A stretch of DNA of 64,000 nucleotides from an uncultured Schumannella sp. (lineage in GTDB: Bacteria; Actinomycetota; Actinomycetes; Actinomycetales; Microbacteriaceae), in NCBI RefSeq assembly GCF_905479755.1, contig NZ_CAJQNT010000005.1:1-64000 (forward strand), in the 5' to 3' direction. The stretch's first letter is position 1. Every line of letters starts with the position of its first letter. Shown piece after piece: positions 43,717 through 52,532 of the stretch. Made by a program: the position numbers and the translations under genes. Under the pieces are notes generated by a model. That model had not been told where the DNA came from. It ran no database searches and worked only from the letters and a program-made list of their open reading frames with translations.

Positions 43717-44933
43717 CCGAGTTGCACCTCCGCGTCGCGTTCGGCGATGACCGCATCCAGAATTCTCTGCTCCGTCGCCGTCGGCCCGTCGCCGCTGCGC
43801 ACATCGACCAGGAACGACTCGATCACCTCCGGGTCGGACTTGCCCTTGACGCGCTCGGCGTAGCTCGCCGTCGACGCCGCGGTGCGCTCGGTCGGCTCGT
43901 GCACCACCTCGGCGCAGTGCTCGAAGCGCGCGCGCAGGCGCTGCAGCGGCTCGAGCTGCTTGTTCTTGTCGGTGTAGACGGCGCGCACATAGTGCTCGGT
44001 GAACGGCGCCCACTCCTCGGCGGTGAGCAGCTCGTCGAAAGTGCCGCGGATCTCCTTCAGCGCGCGCGGGACCGGCAGGTCGACCCACTCGATCGTCTCG
44101 ACGCCGCGCGCCCCCAGCTCGACCAACCAGCCGCCGCGCGGTTTGCCCGCCTCCTTGAACGAATAGTGCAGCGCGGCCCCGGAATAGCGGATGCCCTCTG
44201 CCAGCTTCGCGCGACCGTGGATGTGGCCGAGGGCGACATAGTCGACCCCGTCGAACGCGTTCACCGGCACCGCGTCGACGCCGCCCGCCACCAGCGGGGC
44301 CTTCGTGATGGCGCGCTCCGAATCCGAGGATTCGGTCTCGGCGCCCGCCACGAAGGTGTGGGCGATGGCGACGGTGCGGCGGGTGGGGGAGTTGCTGGTG
44401 CTGGGGTCGGCGTCGGTGTTTGTGGTCGCGCGTTCCGCGATCGAGGCGCGCACCCGATCCATGGCGGCGGTGACCACGTCGCGCTGCGTGCGCGCGTCGC
44501 TCGGTGCCCAGGGGAGGTGGCGCACCAGCTCCGGCTGCAGGTAGGGCAGGCCGTAGACGTCGACGGTGCCGTGCTCGTCGGTGAGTTCGATCGGCGTGCC
44601 CACCGTCGTCGCATCGGTGACGAGATGCAAGCCGGCGGCCGCGGTGAACGGGCCCGCGAATCCGAGCCGCACGGCCGAATCGTGGTTGCCGCTCGTCACG
44701 ATCACCTTCGCGCCGGTCTGGGTGATCGCCACCAGCGCCTCCTGCAGCACCGCCACGGCGTCGGCCGACGGGTTCGTCAGGTCGTACACGTCGCCCGCGA
44801 CGATCACCACGTCGATCCGGTGCTCGCGCACCAGCGCGGGGATCGCGCCCAGCACGGTGCGGGCCGCCTCCAGGGTCGAGTAGCCGTGGAAGGTGCGGCC
44901 CACGTGCCAATCGGAGGTGTGGAGCAGTCGCAT
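43713..44933 (-). CDS. sbcD: Exonuclease SbcCD subunit SbcD
   Basis: The 406-aa phosphoesterase has the Mre11 metal-site motifs DWHVGR, AGDVYDL, SGNHDS and ALGHIHGR. It supplies the Mn2+-dependent nuclease of the SbcCD complex. It starts at ATG 44933 and lies upstream of sbcC in the same operon. A Thr/Asn/Ser-rich insertion near residues 170-185 (TTNTDADPSTSNSPT) lies before the AIAHTFV strand and is probably a loop. Confidence 0.95.
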   Translation of the reverse strand: MRLLHTSDWHVGRTFHGYSTLEAARTVLGAIPALVREHRIDVVIVAGDVYDLTNPSADAVAVLQEALVAITQTGAKVIVTSGNHDSAVRLGFAGPFTAAAGLHLVTDATTVGTPIELTDEHGTVDVYGLPYLQPELVRHLPWAPSDARTQRDVVTAAMDRVRASIAERATTNTDADPSTSNSPTRRTVAIAHTFVAGAETESSDSERAITKAPLVAGGVDAVPVNAFDGVDYVALGHIHGRAKLAEGIRYSGAALHYSFKEAGKPRGGWLVELGARGVETIEWVDLPVPRALKEIRGTFDELLTAEEWAPFTEHYVRAVYTDKNKQLEPLQRLRARFEHCAEVVHEPTERTAASTASYAERVKGKSDPEVIESFLVDVRSGDGPTATEQRILDAVIAERDAEVQLG

Positions 44934-44998
44934 GGGGTCTCCGGCTTCGGCAGGGGAATCGGGCGGAAGCCTCAGTTTTTCAGATGCTGGGGACGTTC

Positions 44999-45310
44999 CT
45001 ACGCCGGCCGCGGGACCAGTGCGACATTCAGGTCGAGCGCGCCGGCAAGGCGCAGCAGCGTCGACGCGGTCGGATTGCCGAGGCCCCGCTCGATTCGGCT
45101 GATCTCGGCCTGCTGGATGCCTGTCATCCGTGACAGTTCCGGCTGGGTGAGCGCACGGCTTTTGCGCGCGGCCTCCAGCTGGGCGCCCAGCCGGCTGCTC
45201 TCATCGAGCTCGGCCGCGAAGGTTGCTGACGCGGCTTCATAGACACGACGGGCGTCGTCGGACCAACCCTCGCGCGCACTCTCCACCAGCTCGCCGAACT
45301 TCTTGGCCAT
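44999..45310 (-). CDS. XRE-family antitoxin (HigA-like)
   Basis: The 103-aa protein has a helix-turn-helix in its C-terminal half (RALTQPELSRMTGIQQAEISRIERGLGNPTASTLLRLAGAL), typical of HigA/HipB-type antitoxins. ATG 45310 is chosen because a strong ggaggtg ribosome site lies 6 bases upstream. It follows the toxin gene and would bind the palindrome just upstream of its own start. Confidence 0.85.
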   Translation of the reverse strand: MAKKFGELVESAREGWSDDARRVYEAASATFAAELDESSRLGAQLEAARKSRALTQPELSRMTGIQQAEISRIERGLGNPTASTLLRLAGALDLNVALVPRPA

Positions 45311-45330
45311 CGTTGCCACCTCCGATCTCA

Positions 45331-45350
45331 GTATGTGTTTTAGCACATAC
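45331..45350 (-). promoter_or_regulatory. Palindromic operator between toxin and antitoxin genes
   Basis: GTATGTG (45331-45337) and CACATAC (45344-45350) form a perfect 7-base inverted repeat with a 6-base TTTTAG spacer, placed between the toxin stop and the antitoxin ribosome site. It may be a binding site for the XRE protein and mark an internal antitoxin promoter. Confidence 0.6.
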
Positions 45351-45354
45351 CATG

Positions 45355-45768
45355 TCAACGGTCGTCTCGTCGCTTCCAGGCATCGTGAAGTTTTCGCGCC
45401 TTCGCGATTTCACGCCGTTGGCGTTGCGCAGAGGGGTCGCGGCCCTTGTCGTAGCCGTGGAATAAGAGCACGATCCGGTCGCCGTGAAACGTGCAGAACA
45501 CGCGGAGCAGCGTTGGGCGGTCGGCGGCGACATCGGTGGACTTCTCGAGGCCGGCACTCGTGAGGATCGTGTTGAGCGAGCGTCGAATACGGAACTCATA
45601 GAGCCCGCCGCCCAGCGCCTTTCCCCACTCGCCGGAGCACACATCCATCCCGTGGACGGCGAGAACGTTCTCAATCGCGGCGGCAAGGACGGCCTGGGCG
45701 TGATCCGGCAGACGGCGATAGAAGCGCTCGAAGGACGCTCCCTCGTACTCAACAGTCCACCGGGTCAC
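45355..45768 (-). CDS. RelE/HigB-like toxin
   Basis: The 137-aa protein resembles phage-derived Gp49/HigB-type and RelE toxins: SFERFYRRLPDHAQAVLAAAIENVLAVHG, a GLYEFRIRRSLNTILTSA strand pair, and a core VFCTFHGDRIVLLFHGYDKG followed by a basic helix. It would be an mRNA interferase inactivated by the XRE protein encoded next. GTG 45768 starts just before the fold (VTRWTVEYEG); an in-frame ATG lies at 45828. Confidence 0.82.
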   Translation of the reverse strand: MTRWTVEYEGASFERFYRRLPDHAQAVLAAAIENVLAVHGMDVCSGEWGKALGGGLYEFRIRRSLNTILTSAGLEKSTDVAADRPTLLRVFCTFHGDRIVLLFHGYDKGRDPSAQRQRREIAKARKLHDAWKRRDDR

Positions 45769-45875
45769 GGTGCGAGTGTCATCGAACGGGCACGCTGGAC
45801 GTTCGGACTGTCCACGGGTGGCGACCATCGCCGGCCGCCCCGGTCAACGTCGCACCCTGCCGCTAACCTGCGGGT

Positions 45876-48800
45876 GTGTTCATCCTGCGCGACGCCGACG
45901 GCTCCGCCCTCGTCACCAGCCCCAGCGACCTCAAGCTGCTCTCCGACTGCGAGTACGCCTTCGCGCGCACGCTCGACCTCAAACTGGGGCGGCTCGACAA
46001 GGTCCCCGTCGACGACGACCCGATGCTGAAACGCGCCGGGCGGCTCGGCGACCGGCACGAGGCCGACGTGCTCGACGGCTACCGGGCCGAGCACGCGGAT
46101 GCGGTGGACGGGCGCCCCGGCGTCGTCGAGATCGCACGCCCCACCCCGCTGACCGCAGAATCGTTGCGGGCCGCCGCCGCATCCACCGTCGAGGCGCTGC
46201 GAAGCGGCGCGGCCGTCGTATTCCAGGCCACCTTCTTCGACGAGACCGACCCGACCGCACCGACGATCGGCTACGCCGACTTCCTCGTGCGGCAGCCCGA
46301 CGGGCGCTACCGCGTGCAAGACACCAAAGTCGCGCGCTCCGTGAAAGTCAGCGCGCTGCTGCAGCTCGCCGCCTACCACGACCACCTGGTGCGGCTCGGC
46401 ATCCCGGTCGACGACACCGTCGAACTGCTGCTCGGCGACGGCTCCACCAGCGAACACGCCATCTGCGACATCGCCCCCGTCTACCGGTTACAGCGCGAAC
46501 GCCTGCGCGAGGTCGTGACGGAGCGGCTTGCCGCCACCGGGCCCACCGAGTGGGGCGACCCCGAGCTCACCATCGACGGTCACTGCGTGCACTGCGCCGA
46601 CCAGCTCGAAGCGCACGATGACCTGTTGCAGGTGGCGGGCATCCGCCTGGCGCAGCGCCAGAAACTCCTCGACGCGGGCATCACCACCATGGGCGCGCTT
46701 GCCGCCACCCCGACGCGGCCCGAGGGCTGCACCGTGCCCGAGCGCAGCTACCAGGCGTTGCACGAGCAGGCGCGACTGCAAACCGAGGGGCCGGATGCGG
46801 CGGGCCTTCCCCGCGTCACCCTCCACACGCCCGGTGCGATCGCCGAACTGCCGGCGCCCGATGCCGGCGACCTGTACTTCGACTTCGAAGGCGACCCGCT
46901 CTGGCGCGCCGAACGCGACGGCCGCGTGCTGTGGGGGCTCGACTACCTGTTCGGCATGACCGACAACGACGACACCTTCACCGCCTTCTGGGCGCACGAC
47001 CTCCCGGCCGAAGCGGATGCCCTGCGCGCCTTCCTTGACCTCGTTGCGGCGAGGCGGGCGGCGCATCCGGGCATGCACATCTACCACTACGCCGCCTACG
47101 AGAAGACGCACCTGCTGTCGATCGCCGCGCGGCACGGGGTCGGCGAGCACGAAGTCGACGAACTGCTACGTGACGGGGTGCTCGTCGACCTGTACCCGCT
47201 GGTGCGGAAGACCCTGCGGGCGGGGGTTCCCTCGTACTCGATCAAAAAGCTCGAGCCGCTGTACATGGGGTCGGACCTGCGTCGCGAGGACGGCGTCACG
47301 AACGCCGCCGACTCGGTGGAGGAGTACCAACGCTCGCGCGAGTTGGCGCTCGCCGGCGACGAGTCGACTGCGCAGAAAATGCTCGACGACATCGCCGACT
47401 ACAACACGTACGACTGCGTCTCGACGCGGCGGCTGCGCGACTGGCTGATCGCGCGCGCGGGGGAGCACGGGGTCTTTCCGGGCGTCCCGTCTGACGCCTC
47501 GTCGCTCGCGGAGGGCGGTGAGCGCGCCCCTTTTGAGGAGAGCCCGCTCGCCCTCGGGCTCGAGGCTCGCGCGGCAGAGGCGGAGGCGGCGGGCGACCCC
47601 GCCTCGGGGCGCGGCTACCGGCTGGCCGCCGCCGCGATCGACTACCACCGCCGCGAACAGAAGAGCTTCTGGTGGGAGCACTTCGCGCGCCTTACCGACC
47701 CGGTCGATGAGTGGTCGGAGCAGCGCGGGGTGTTCCTGGTTGAGCGGGTCGAGGTCGAACGCGACTGGTTTGTCGAGGGTCGCCAACGCAACCTCCGGCG
47801 GCACTTGCGGCTGCACGGGGAGTGGGCGCCGGGGAGCGGGGTTCCGCGGGTCGGCGGTGATGCGTTCGCGCTGTACGAGGCGCCCGGGCCATTCGTCAAG
47901 AACGGTCGGGCCGCGGGGTCGCGGCTCGACGTGGGGGTGAAGGTCCTTGACGGGGGCGACGACGGCGACGAGCTGAGCGTGCTCATCGAGGAGGTGTGCC
48001 CGACCGGCGGATCCGAGTGGAACGAGGTGCCGCTCGCCCTCGCGCCCGGGCCGCCGCCGAAGGCCGGCAGCATCGAGGTCGCGATCGGAGAGTTCGGAAC
48101 CGCCCTGCTCGCGGGTGCGGGGGAGTGGCCGCGGTCTGCCGCATCCGATGTGCTGTTGGCGGCGACGCCGCACACCGACGGCCCGCTCGCGGTCGCCGAG
48201 GGCGCCGACGACGTGGTGCGCGCGACCATCGACTCGCTGCTGCGGCTCGACCGCAGCTATCTCGCCGTGCAAGGCCCGCCCGGCACCGGCAAGACATACC
48301 TGGCGGCGCATGTGATTCGGGCCCTCGTCGCCGAGCACGGTTGGCGGGTCGGCGTGGTGGCGCAGTCGCACCGCGTCGTCGAGAACGTACTCGACGGCAT
48401 CGTCGAGGCCGGGCTGGATGCGGACCTCGTCGCCAAGACGCCGTCGGGTGACAACGGCCCGGGTTTCTACTCCGAGAGCCCCTTCAGTGAGTTGCCCTAC
48501 AACGGGCATGCGGCATTCCACGCGCGGCATGCGGCCTCGGGCTACGTGCTCGGCGGCACCGCCTGGGACTTCACCAACCTCAGACGCGTCGCGCGCGGGC
48601 AGCTCGACCTGCTCGTCATCGACGAGGCGGGGCAGTTCTCGCTCGCCAACACGATCGGGGTCGCCCAGGCGGCGTCGCGGCTGCTGCTCGTCGGGGATCC
48701 GCAACAGCTGCCGCAGGTCAGCCAGGGCATCCACCCGGCGCCCGTCGACGGCTCGGCGCTCGAGCACGTAGGCGGCGGGCACGATGTCCTGCCGGACGCG

Positions 48801-49427
48801 CTCGGATACTTCCTCGCCGAAACCCGGCGGATGCATCCCGACCTCACCGCCGTCGTCTCGCACCTGAGCTACGAGGATGCGTTGCGGTCGCATCCGAGTG
48901 TGCTGGGGCGGGAGCTTTCGGGCGTCGCGCCTGGGCTGCACGCGGTGCCGGTCGAGCATGCCGGGGAATCGACCGAGTCGCTCGCCGAAGCGGAGCGGGT
49001 GCGCGAGATTGTCGCGTCGGTGCTCGGGCGGGAGTGGACGTCCGGGCAGAACTCGCGTGCTGCTGCTCGGAAGCTGTCGGCCAACGACGTGATCGTGGTG
49101 ACGCCGTACAACGCCCAGTTGGAGTGCATCCGCGAGGTGCTCGATGCGGCCGGCTTTGACCGCGTGCGCGTCGGCACGGTCGACAAGTTTCAGGGGCAGG
49201 AGGCGGTGATCGCGATCGTGTCGCTCGCCGCTTCGAGCGCCGAGGATGTGCCGCGCGGGCTGTCGTTCCTGCTGTCACGGAACCGATTGAATGTGGCGAT
49301 CTCGCGCGCGCAATGGGCGGCATACCTGGTGTACTCGCCGGGGCTGTTGCGGTCCCTGCCAACCACGCCCGAGGGTGTGGCCGAGCTGAGCCGGTTCGCC
49401 GAGCTGGTGGCGGCACGCCCGCGCTGA
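45876..49427 (+). CDS. TM0106-type RecB-like nuclease with SF1 helicase
   Basis: The 1183-aa protein starts with a RecB/Cas4-like nuclease region (SDLKLLSDCEYAFARTL; VQDTKVARSVKVSALLQLAAY; cysteines in DGHCVHCADQ), continues with an RNase H-like DEDD exonuclease region (YFDFEGDPLW at 334-343, Asp336/Glu338), and ends with an Upf1/Dna2-like SF1 helicase: GPPGTGKT (800-807), DEAG (916-919), VGDPQQLPQVSQG, VGTVDKFQGQEA, RNRLNVAISRAQ. It probably processes DNA or RNA ends in repair or defence. Start GTG at 45876, divergent from the toxin-antitoxin operon. Confidence 0.92.
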   Translation: MFILRDADGSALVTSPSDLKLLSDCEYAFARTLDLKLGRLDKVPVDDDPMLKRAGRLGDRHEADVLDGYRAEHADAVDGRPGVVEIARPTPLTAESLRAAAASTVEALRSGAAVVFQATFFDETDPTAPTIGYADFLVRQPDGRYRVQDTKVARSVKVSALLQLAAYHDHLVRLGIPVDDTVELLLGDGSTSEHAICDIAPVYRLQRERLREVVTERLAATGPTEWGDPELTIDGHCVHCADQLEAHDDLLQVAGIRLAQRQKLLDAGITTMGALAATPTRPEGCTVPERSYQALHEQARLQTEGPDAAGLPRVTLHTPGAIAELPAPDAGDLYFDFEGDPLWRAERDGRVLWGLDYLFGMTDNDDTFTAFWAHDLPAEADALRAFLDLVAARRAAHPGMHIYHYAAYEKTHLLSIAARHGVGEHEVDELLRDGVLVDLYPLVRKTLRAGVPSYSIKKLEPLYMGSDLRREDGVTNAADSVEEYQRSRELALAGDESTAQKMLDDIADYNTYDCVSTRRLRDWLIARAGEHGVFPGVPSDASSLAEGGERAPFEESPLALGLEARAAEAEAAGDPASGRGYRLAAAAIDYHRREQKSFWWEHFARLTDPVDEWSEQRGVFLVERVEVERDWFVEGRQRNLRRHLRLHGEWAPGSGVPRVGGDAFALYEAPGPFVKNGRAAGSRLDVGVKVLDGGDDGDELSVLIEEVCPTGGSEWNEVPLALAPGPPPKAGSIEVAIGEFGTALLAGAGEWPRSAASDVLLAATPHTDGPLAVAEGADDVVRATIDSLLRLDRSYLAVQGPPGTGKTYLAAHVIRALVAEHGWRVGVVAQSHRVVENVLDGIVEAGLDADLVAKTPSGDNGPGFYSESPFSELPYNGHAAFHARHAASGYVLGGTAWDFTNLRRVARGQLDLLVIDEAGQFSLANTIGVAQAASRLLLVGDPQQLPQVSQGIHPAPVDGSALEHVGGGHDVLPDALGYFLAETRRMHPDLTAVVSHLSYEDALRSHPSVLGRELSGVAPGLHAVPVEHAGESTESLAEAERVREIVASVLGREWTSGQNSRAAARKLSANDVIVVTPYNAQLECIREVLDAAGFDRVRVGTVDKFQGQEAVIAIVSLAASSAEDVPRGLSFLLSRNRLNVAISRAQWAAYLVYSPGLLRSLPTTPEGVAELSRFAELVAARPR

Positions 49428-49592
49428 GCGCGGGCTGCGCAGGGGTGGTTGGGCTGCGCGGGTGGTGCCGCGGTACGTCGTCGCGTGAGGGAGGACGGCG
49501 ATCGACTCCTCCCCAGGCTCTCGACCGCGTCCATATCCACGATCAACGGTCGGTGGTGAGTGCTCGGCCGCCGCGCGGTGCACAGTCGTGAC

Positions 49593-50153
49593 ATGCCTAC
49601 GCAACCCGACGCCCCGGAACCCGACCTGCGCGACCACCCGGTCGCGAACGATGGCGACGCGCTGCGGCTAGTGACGACCCTCGTCGAGCGCCCGATTCGC
49701 CGGCAACTCTGGTTCTTCTGCCTCGACGAGACGGGCCGTCCGAGTAAGTCGATCCTGAAGATCGACATCCCGCCGGGCCCCGCGCTGCCGCATGACGCCA
49801 TCGTGATCGTCGAGTTGCTGAGCGGCGCCATCGGAGGCGGCGCGCGCGGCATGGTCGTCGCGATCGAGGCCGGGCGAGCGCTCGTGTCGCGGCGACGACA
49901 GGGGCTGTTGCGACGCATCCGACAGTCGCGGCGCGATTCCGCGCTCGCTGACGACGTCAGTTGGCTCGCGCTCGTGACCGCGACGGCCCGGCGTCTGCGC
50001 GTGTGCACCGCAACACCGTGTCCGGGACCCGAACTGTGCGACGCCGACCGACTCGACCTTCGCGCGACCCTCCTGGTGACCGCCGACGGGATTCGTTGCG
50101 CCACCCCCGACGACCTGTGCACAACCCTTGACGCATTCGAACATATGTTCTAA
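49593..50153 (+). CDS. Hypothetical protein upstream of the HNH gene
   Basis: The 186-aa protein has a central segment RQLWFFCLDETGRPSKSILKIDIPPGPALP followed by strands and a basic helix (RRRQGLLRRIRQSRRDSAL). It contains four cysteines. I recognise no family, but the pattern looks like a conserved actinobacterial soluble protein. ATG 49593 is the likely start. Its stop TAA lies inside the LexA-like box and -10 element of the next gene. Confidence 0.7.
   Translation: MPTQPDAPEPDLRDHPVANDGDALRLVTTLVERPIRRQLWFFCLDETGRPSKSILKIDIPPGPALPHDAIVIVELLSGAIGGGARGMVVAIEAGRALVSRRRQGLLRRIRQSRRDSALADDVSWLALVTATARRLRVCTATPCPGPELCDADRLDLRATLLVTADGIRCATPDDLCTTLDAFEHMF
50137..50152 (+). promoter_or_regulatory. 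LexA-like SOS box and -10 element
   Basis: TCGAACATATGTTCTA matches the actinobacterial LexA consensus TCGAAC-N4-GTTCGA at 11 of 12 defined bases and contains a perfect 12-base palindrome (50139-50150). A TAAAAT -10-like element overlaps its end (50151-50156). It lies 45 bases upstream of the HNH gene, which is therefore probably DNA-damage induced. Confidence 0.6.
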
Positions 50154-50196
50154 AATTGACTTGTTCGTGCCGAACTCATCTCCTTGAGGAATTCGG

Positions 50197-52326
50197 ATGC
50201 CCGGCACACTTCTCGACCACCCTCCGGTGGGCGGCGCGCGCGCATCGATCGCGGCCGATCCGGTTGTGCCGGGTCCGGGTTTGACGCGTCCGGTTGAGTC
50301 GGAGTCGGTTGTGCCTGGTCCGGTCGCGCCGGGCGAGATTGCGCTGGGCCGGGTTGCGCCTGTTCAGGTTGTGCCGGGCGAGGCTGCGCCGGGCGAGGCT
50401 GCGCCTGATCGGGTTGCGCCGGGCCAGGCTGCGCTGGGCGAGGTTGCGCCGGGCCCCGCGGTCTCGGGCCGCGTTGTCTCGGGCCCTGCTGTCTCCGGCA
50501 CCGCTCTCCCCGGCCTGACGGTCTCCGCGACTGCTGTGTCAGGCCCCGCCACCTCCGGCGCCGCTGTCTCCGGCCCGACGGTCTCCGCCACTGTCTCAGG
50601 CTCTGCCACCTCCGGCGCCGCTCTCCCGCGTGAGGCTGACTCGGGTGAGGCTGCCCCGGGTCCTGCGGCACCTGGCCCGGGCTCATCGAATTCAGCGGCG
50701 CCGCGCGACGAACCGGCGATCGACACGCTCAGCGACGAGCAATTGCTCGCCGGCTTGGCGCGATGTGCCGAGGAGCGCCGCCGCATCGATGCCCGCGCGG
50801 CGCTCATCTCAGCCGAGATCGCGAGGCGCTCGCGCCGCGAGCTCGGGCACTCCGGTCTCGCGCAGCGCGCGGGCGCCCGCACCGGCGAAGAACTGATTCA
50901 ACGGGTCTCGGGCCAGTCCGGCCGCGACGCGCGCACACTTGTGCAGGTCGGCACGCTTCTGGCGGCACCGTCCCCCGACGAGCCCGCACGACCGTGGCTT
51001 CGAGCAGTGGCCGAGGCCGTGCGTGGGGGAGACCTCGGCGTCGACGCGGCGCACGCCATTCGAAGTGGGCTCGGTGACCCGTCCCCGACCGTGGCGCCCG
51101 AAGCACTGGGCCGAGCGGCCGAGCGCCTTGTTGCGCGAGCCCGCGAGATCGGTGCCGACCGGCTCGCCGAGTTTGCGCGTCACGAACGTGACGCGATCGA
51201 TGAGGCGGGTGTCGCTCAACGCGAGGCGGCGCGGTTCGAGCGTCGCTACCTCAAGCTCTCGCCGGCCGACGACGGCATGACTCGCCTGCACGGCCTCCTC
51301 GACCCCGAGTCGGCGGCGCTCGTGAAGGGTGCGTTCGACCGCGTCACGGCCCCGCGTCGGGGCGGGCCGCGGTTCGTCGATCCCACCGAGCAGGCGCGCA
51401 CGGCCGCGCTCATCGACGATCCGCGGTCCAACGAACAATTCGCGCTCGACGCGTTCGTCGCGATGGTCCGTCTCGCCACCGACGCCGACGACGGATCCCT
51501 GTTCGGGCGCTGGCAGCCGGGCGTGCGCGTCCACGTGTCGGAGCGCGACCTCGCCCGCCGGGCGGGCGCTGGCTACCTCGAGGGCGAAACGGCCGCGATC
51601 TCCATCGCCACGGTCGAACGCATCACCTGCGAACAGGGCAGCGTGCCGATCGCGTTCGACGACGACGGTCAGGCCGTCAACGTCGGGCGCGAACAGCGAC
51701 TCTTCACCCGACGTCAGCGCATCGCCCTCGCCGCGCGCGACGGCGGGTGCCGGTATCCGGGCTGCGATCGACCGCCCGCCTGGTGCGAAGCCCACCACGT
51801 GGATGCCTGGGCCGCCGACCACGGTCGCACCGACCTTGCCGCCGGAATCCTGCTCTGCCGTTTCCACCACCTCAACGTGCACAACACCGGATCCCGAATC
51901 CGGCGCCACGGAGGGGAGTATTGGCTCGAACCTCCCGGCGCTTCGCCGCACGAGTCGCCGCACGGCTCACCGCACGAGTCGCCGCACGACTCGTTGCACG
52001 ACTCGCGCCACGACTCGCCACACGGCTCCCCGCACGGCTCGCCGCAGGGCCGACCACATGACTGCGTGTCGTCACCATCGTCGGCGCCGTCCCCGGCTGC
52101 TTCGCTGGCCCCATCGCAGGGTGTGTCACCCGGCCCGACGCGTGCTCCGAGGAGTGGCGGACTGCCGTCGCGAGGCGCCGTCCCGATGCCGAGCCGTAGC
52201 CCGATCTCGATGGCGAGCCGCAGCCCTGACCCGATGCCGAGCCGCAGCCCGATCCCGATGCCGATGCCGATGCCGACCCGTAGCCCCGACCCGATGTCGA
52301 ATCGCAACCCGGTCCGTCGCACCTGA
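50197..52326 (+). CDS. DUF222-HNH endonuclease with low-complexity tails
   Basis: The 709-aa protein has a core of DUF222 (about 170-420) and an HNH nuclease domain (518-562) with Cys518 in CRYPGCDRPP, the catalytic EAHHVDAWA and CRFHHLNVHN. Flanks are unusual: residues 30-165 are an imperfect 5-10-residue repeat rich in Val, Ala, Pro, Gly and Ser (VAPGEAAPGEAAP, SGPTVSATVSG), and the C-terminus has SPHGSPHESPHDS repeats then PMPSRSP repeats. Start ATG 50197 has a gagga site 7 bases upstream. A LexA-like box precedes it. Function may be DNA cleavage in damage response or element homing. Confidence 0.9.
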   Translation: MPGTLLDHPPVGGARASIAADPVVPGPGLTRPVESESVVPGPVAPGEIALGRVAPVQVVPGEAAPGEAAPDRVAPGQAALGEVAPGPAVSGRVVSGPAVSGTALPGLTVSATAVSGPATSGAAVSGPTVSATVSGSATSGAALPREADSGEAAPGPAAPGPGSSNSAAPRDEPAIDTLSDEQLLAGLARCAEERRRIDARAALISAEIARRSRRELGHSGLAQRAGARTGEELIQRVSGQSGRDARTLVQVGTLLAAPSPDEPARPWLRAVAEAVRGGDLGVDAAHAIRSGLGDPSPTVAPEALGRAAERLVARAREIGADRLAEFARHERDAIDEAGVAQREAARFERRYLKLSPADDGMTRLHGLLDPESAALVKGAFDRVTAPRRGGPRFVDPTEQARTAALIDDPRSNEQFALDAFVAMVRLATDADDGSLFGRWQPGVRVHVSERDLARRAGAGYLEGETAAISIATVERITCEQGSVPIAFDDDGQAVNVGREQRLFTRRQRIALAARDGGCRYPGCDRPPAWCEAHHVDAWAADHGRTDLAAGILLCRFHHLNVHNTGSRIRRHGGEYWLEPPGASPHESPHGSPHESPHDSLHDSRHDSPHGSPHGSPQGRPHDCVSSPSSAPSPAASLAPSQGVSPGPTRAPRSGGLPSRGAVPMPSRSPISMASRSPDPMPSRSPIPMPMPMPTRSPDPMSNRNPVRRT

Positions 52327-52532
52327 GCAGACGTCGTGTCAGAGAACTCCGTCGGGGCAACCACCGATCTTCGCATGCCGAGAGTCACGTCGGATCGCGA
52401 CCGTGCTCCGGGACGGGCGCCGACCTCGGAGAGTGCGAGAAAACGTCCCCCGACGCTCGCACTTGGCACACGCGGGAGTCGCGTACGGTGGAAGCCGCAC
52501 CCCGCGCTTCACCCCGAAAGGCCCGCACCCTC

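Noticed and set aside
40780-44910. A single 1376-aa protein spanning sbcC and the sbcD region
   Set aside because: The frame is open through sbcD by chance at high GC; the upstream part is Arg-rich nonsense, and the SbcC N-terminus starts at 43716.
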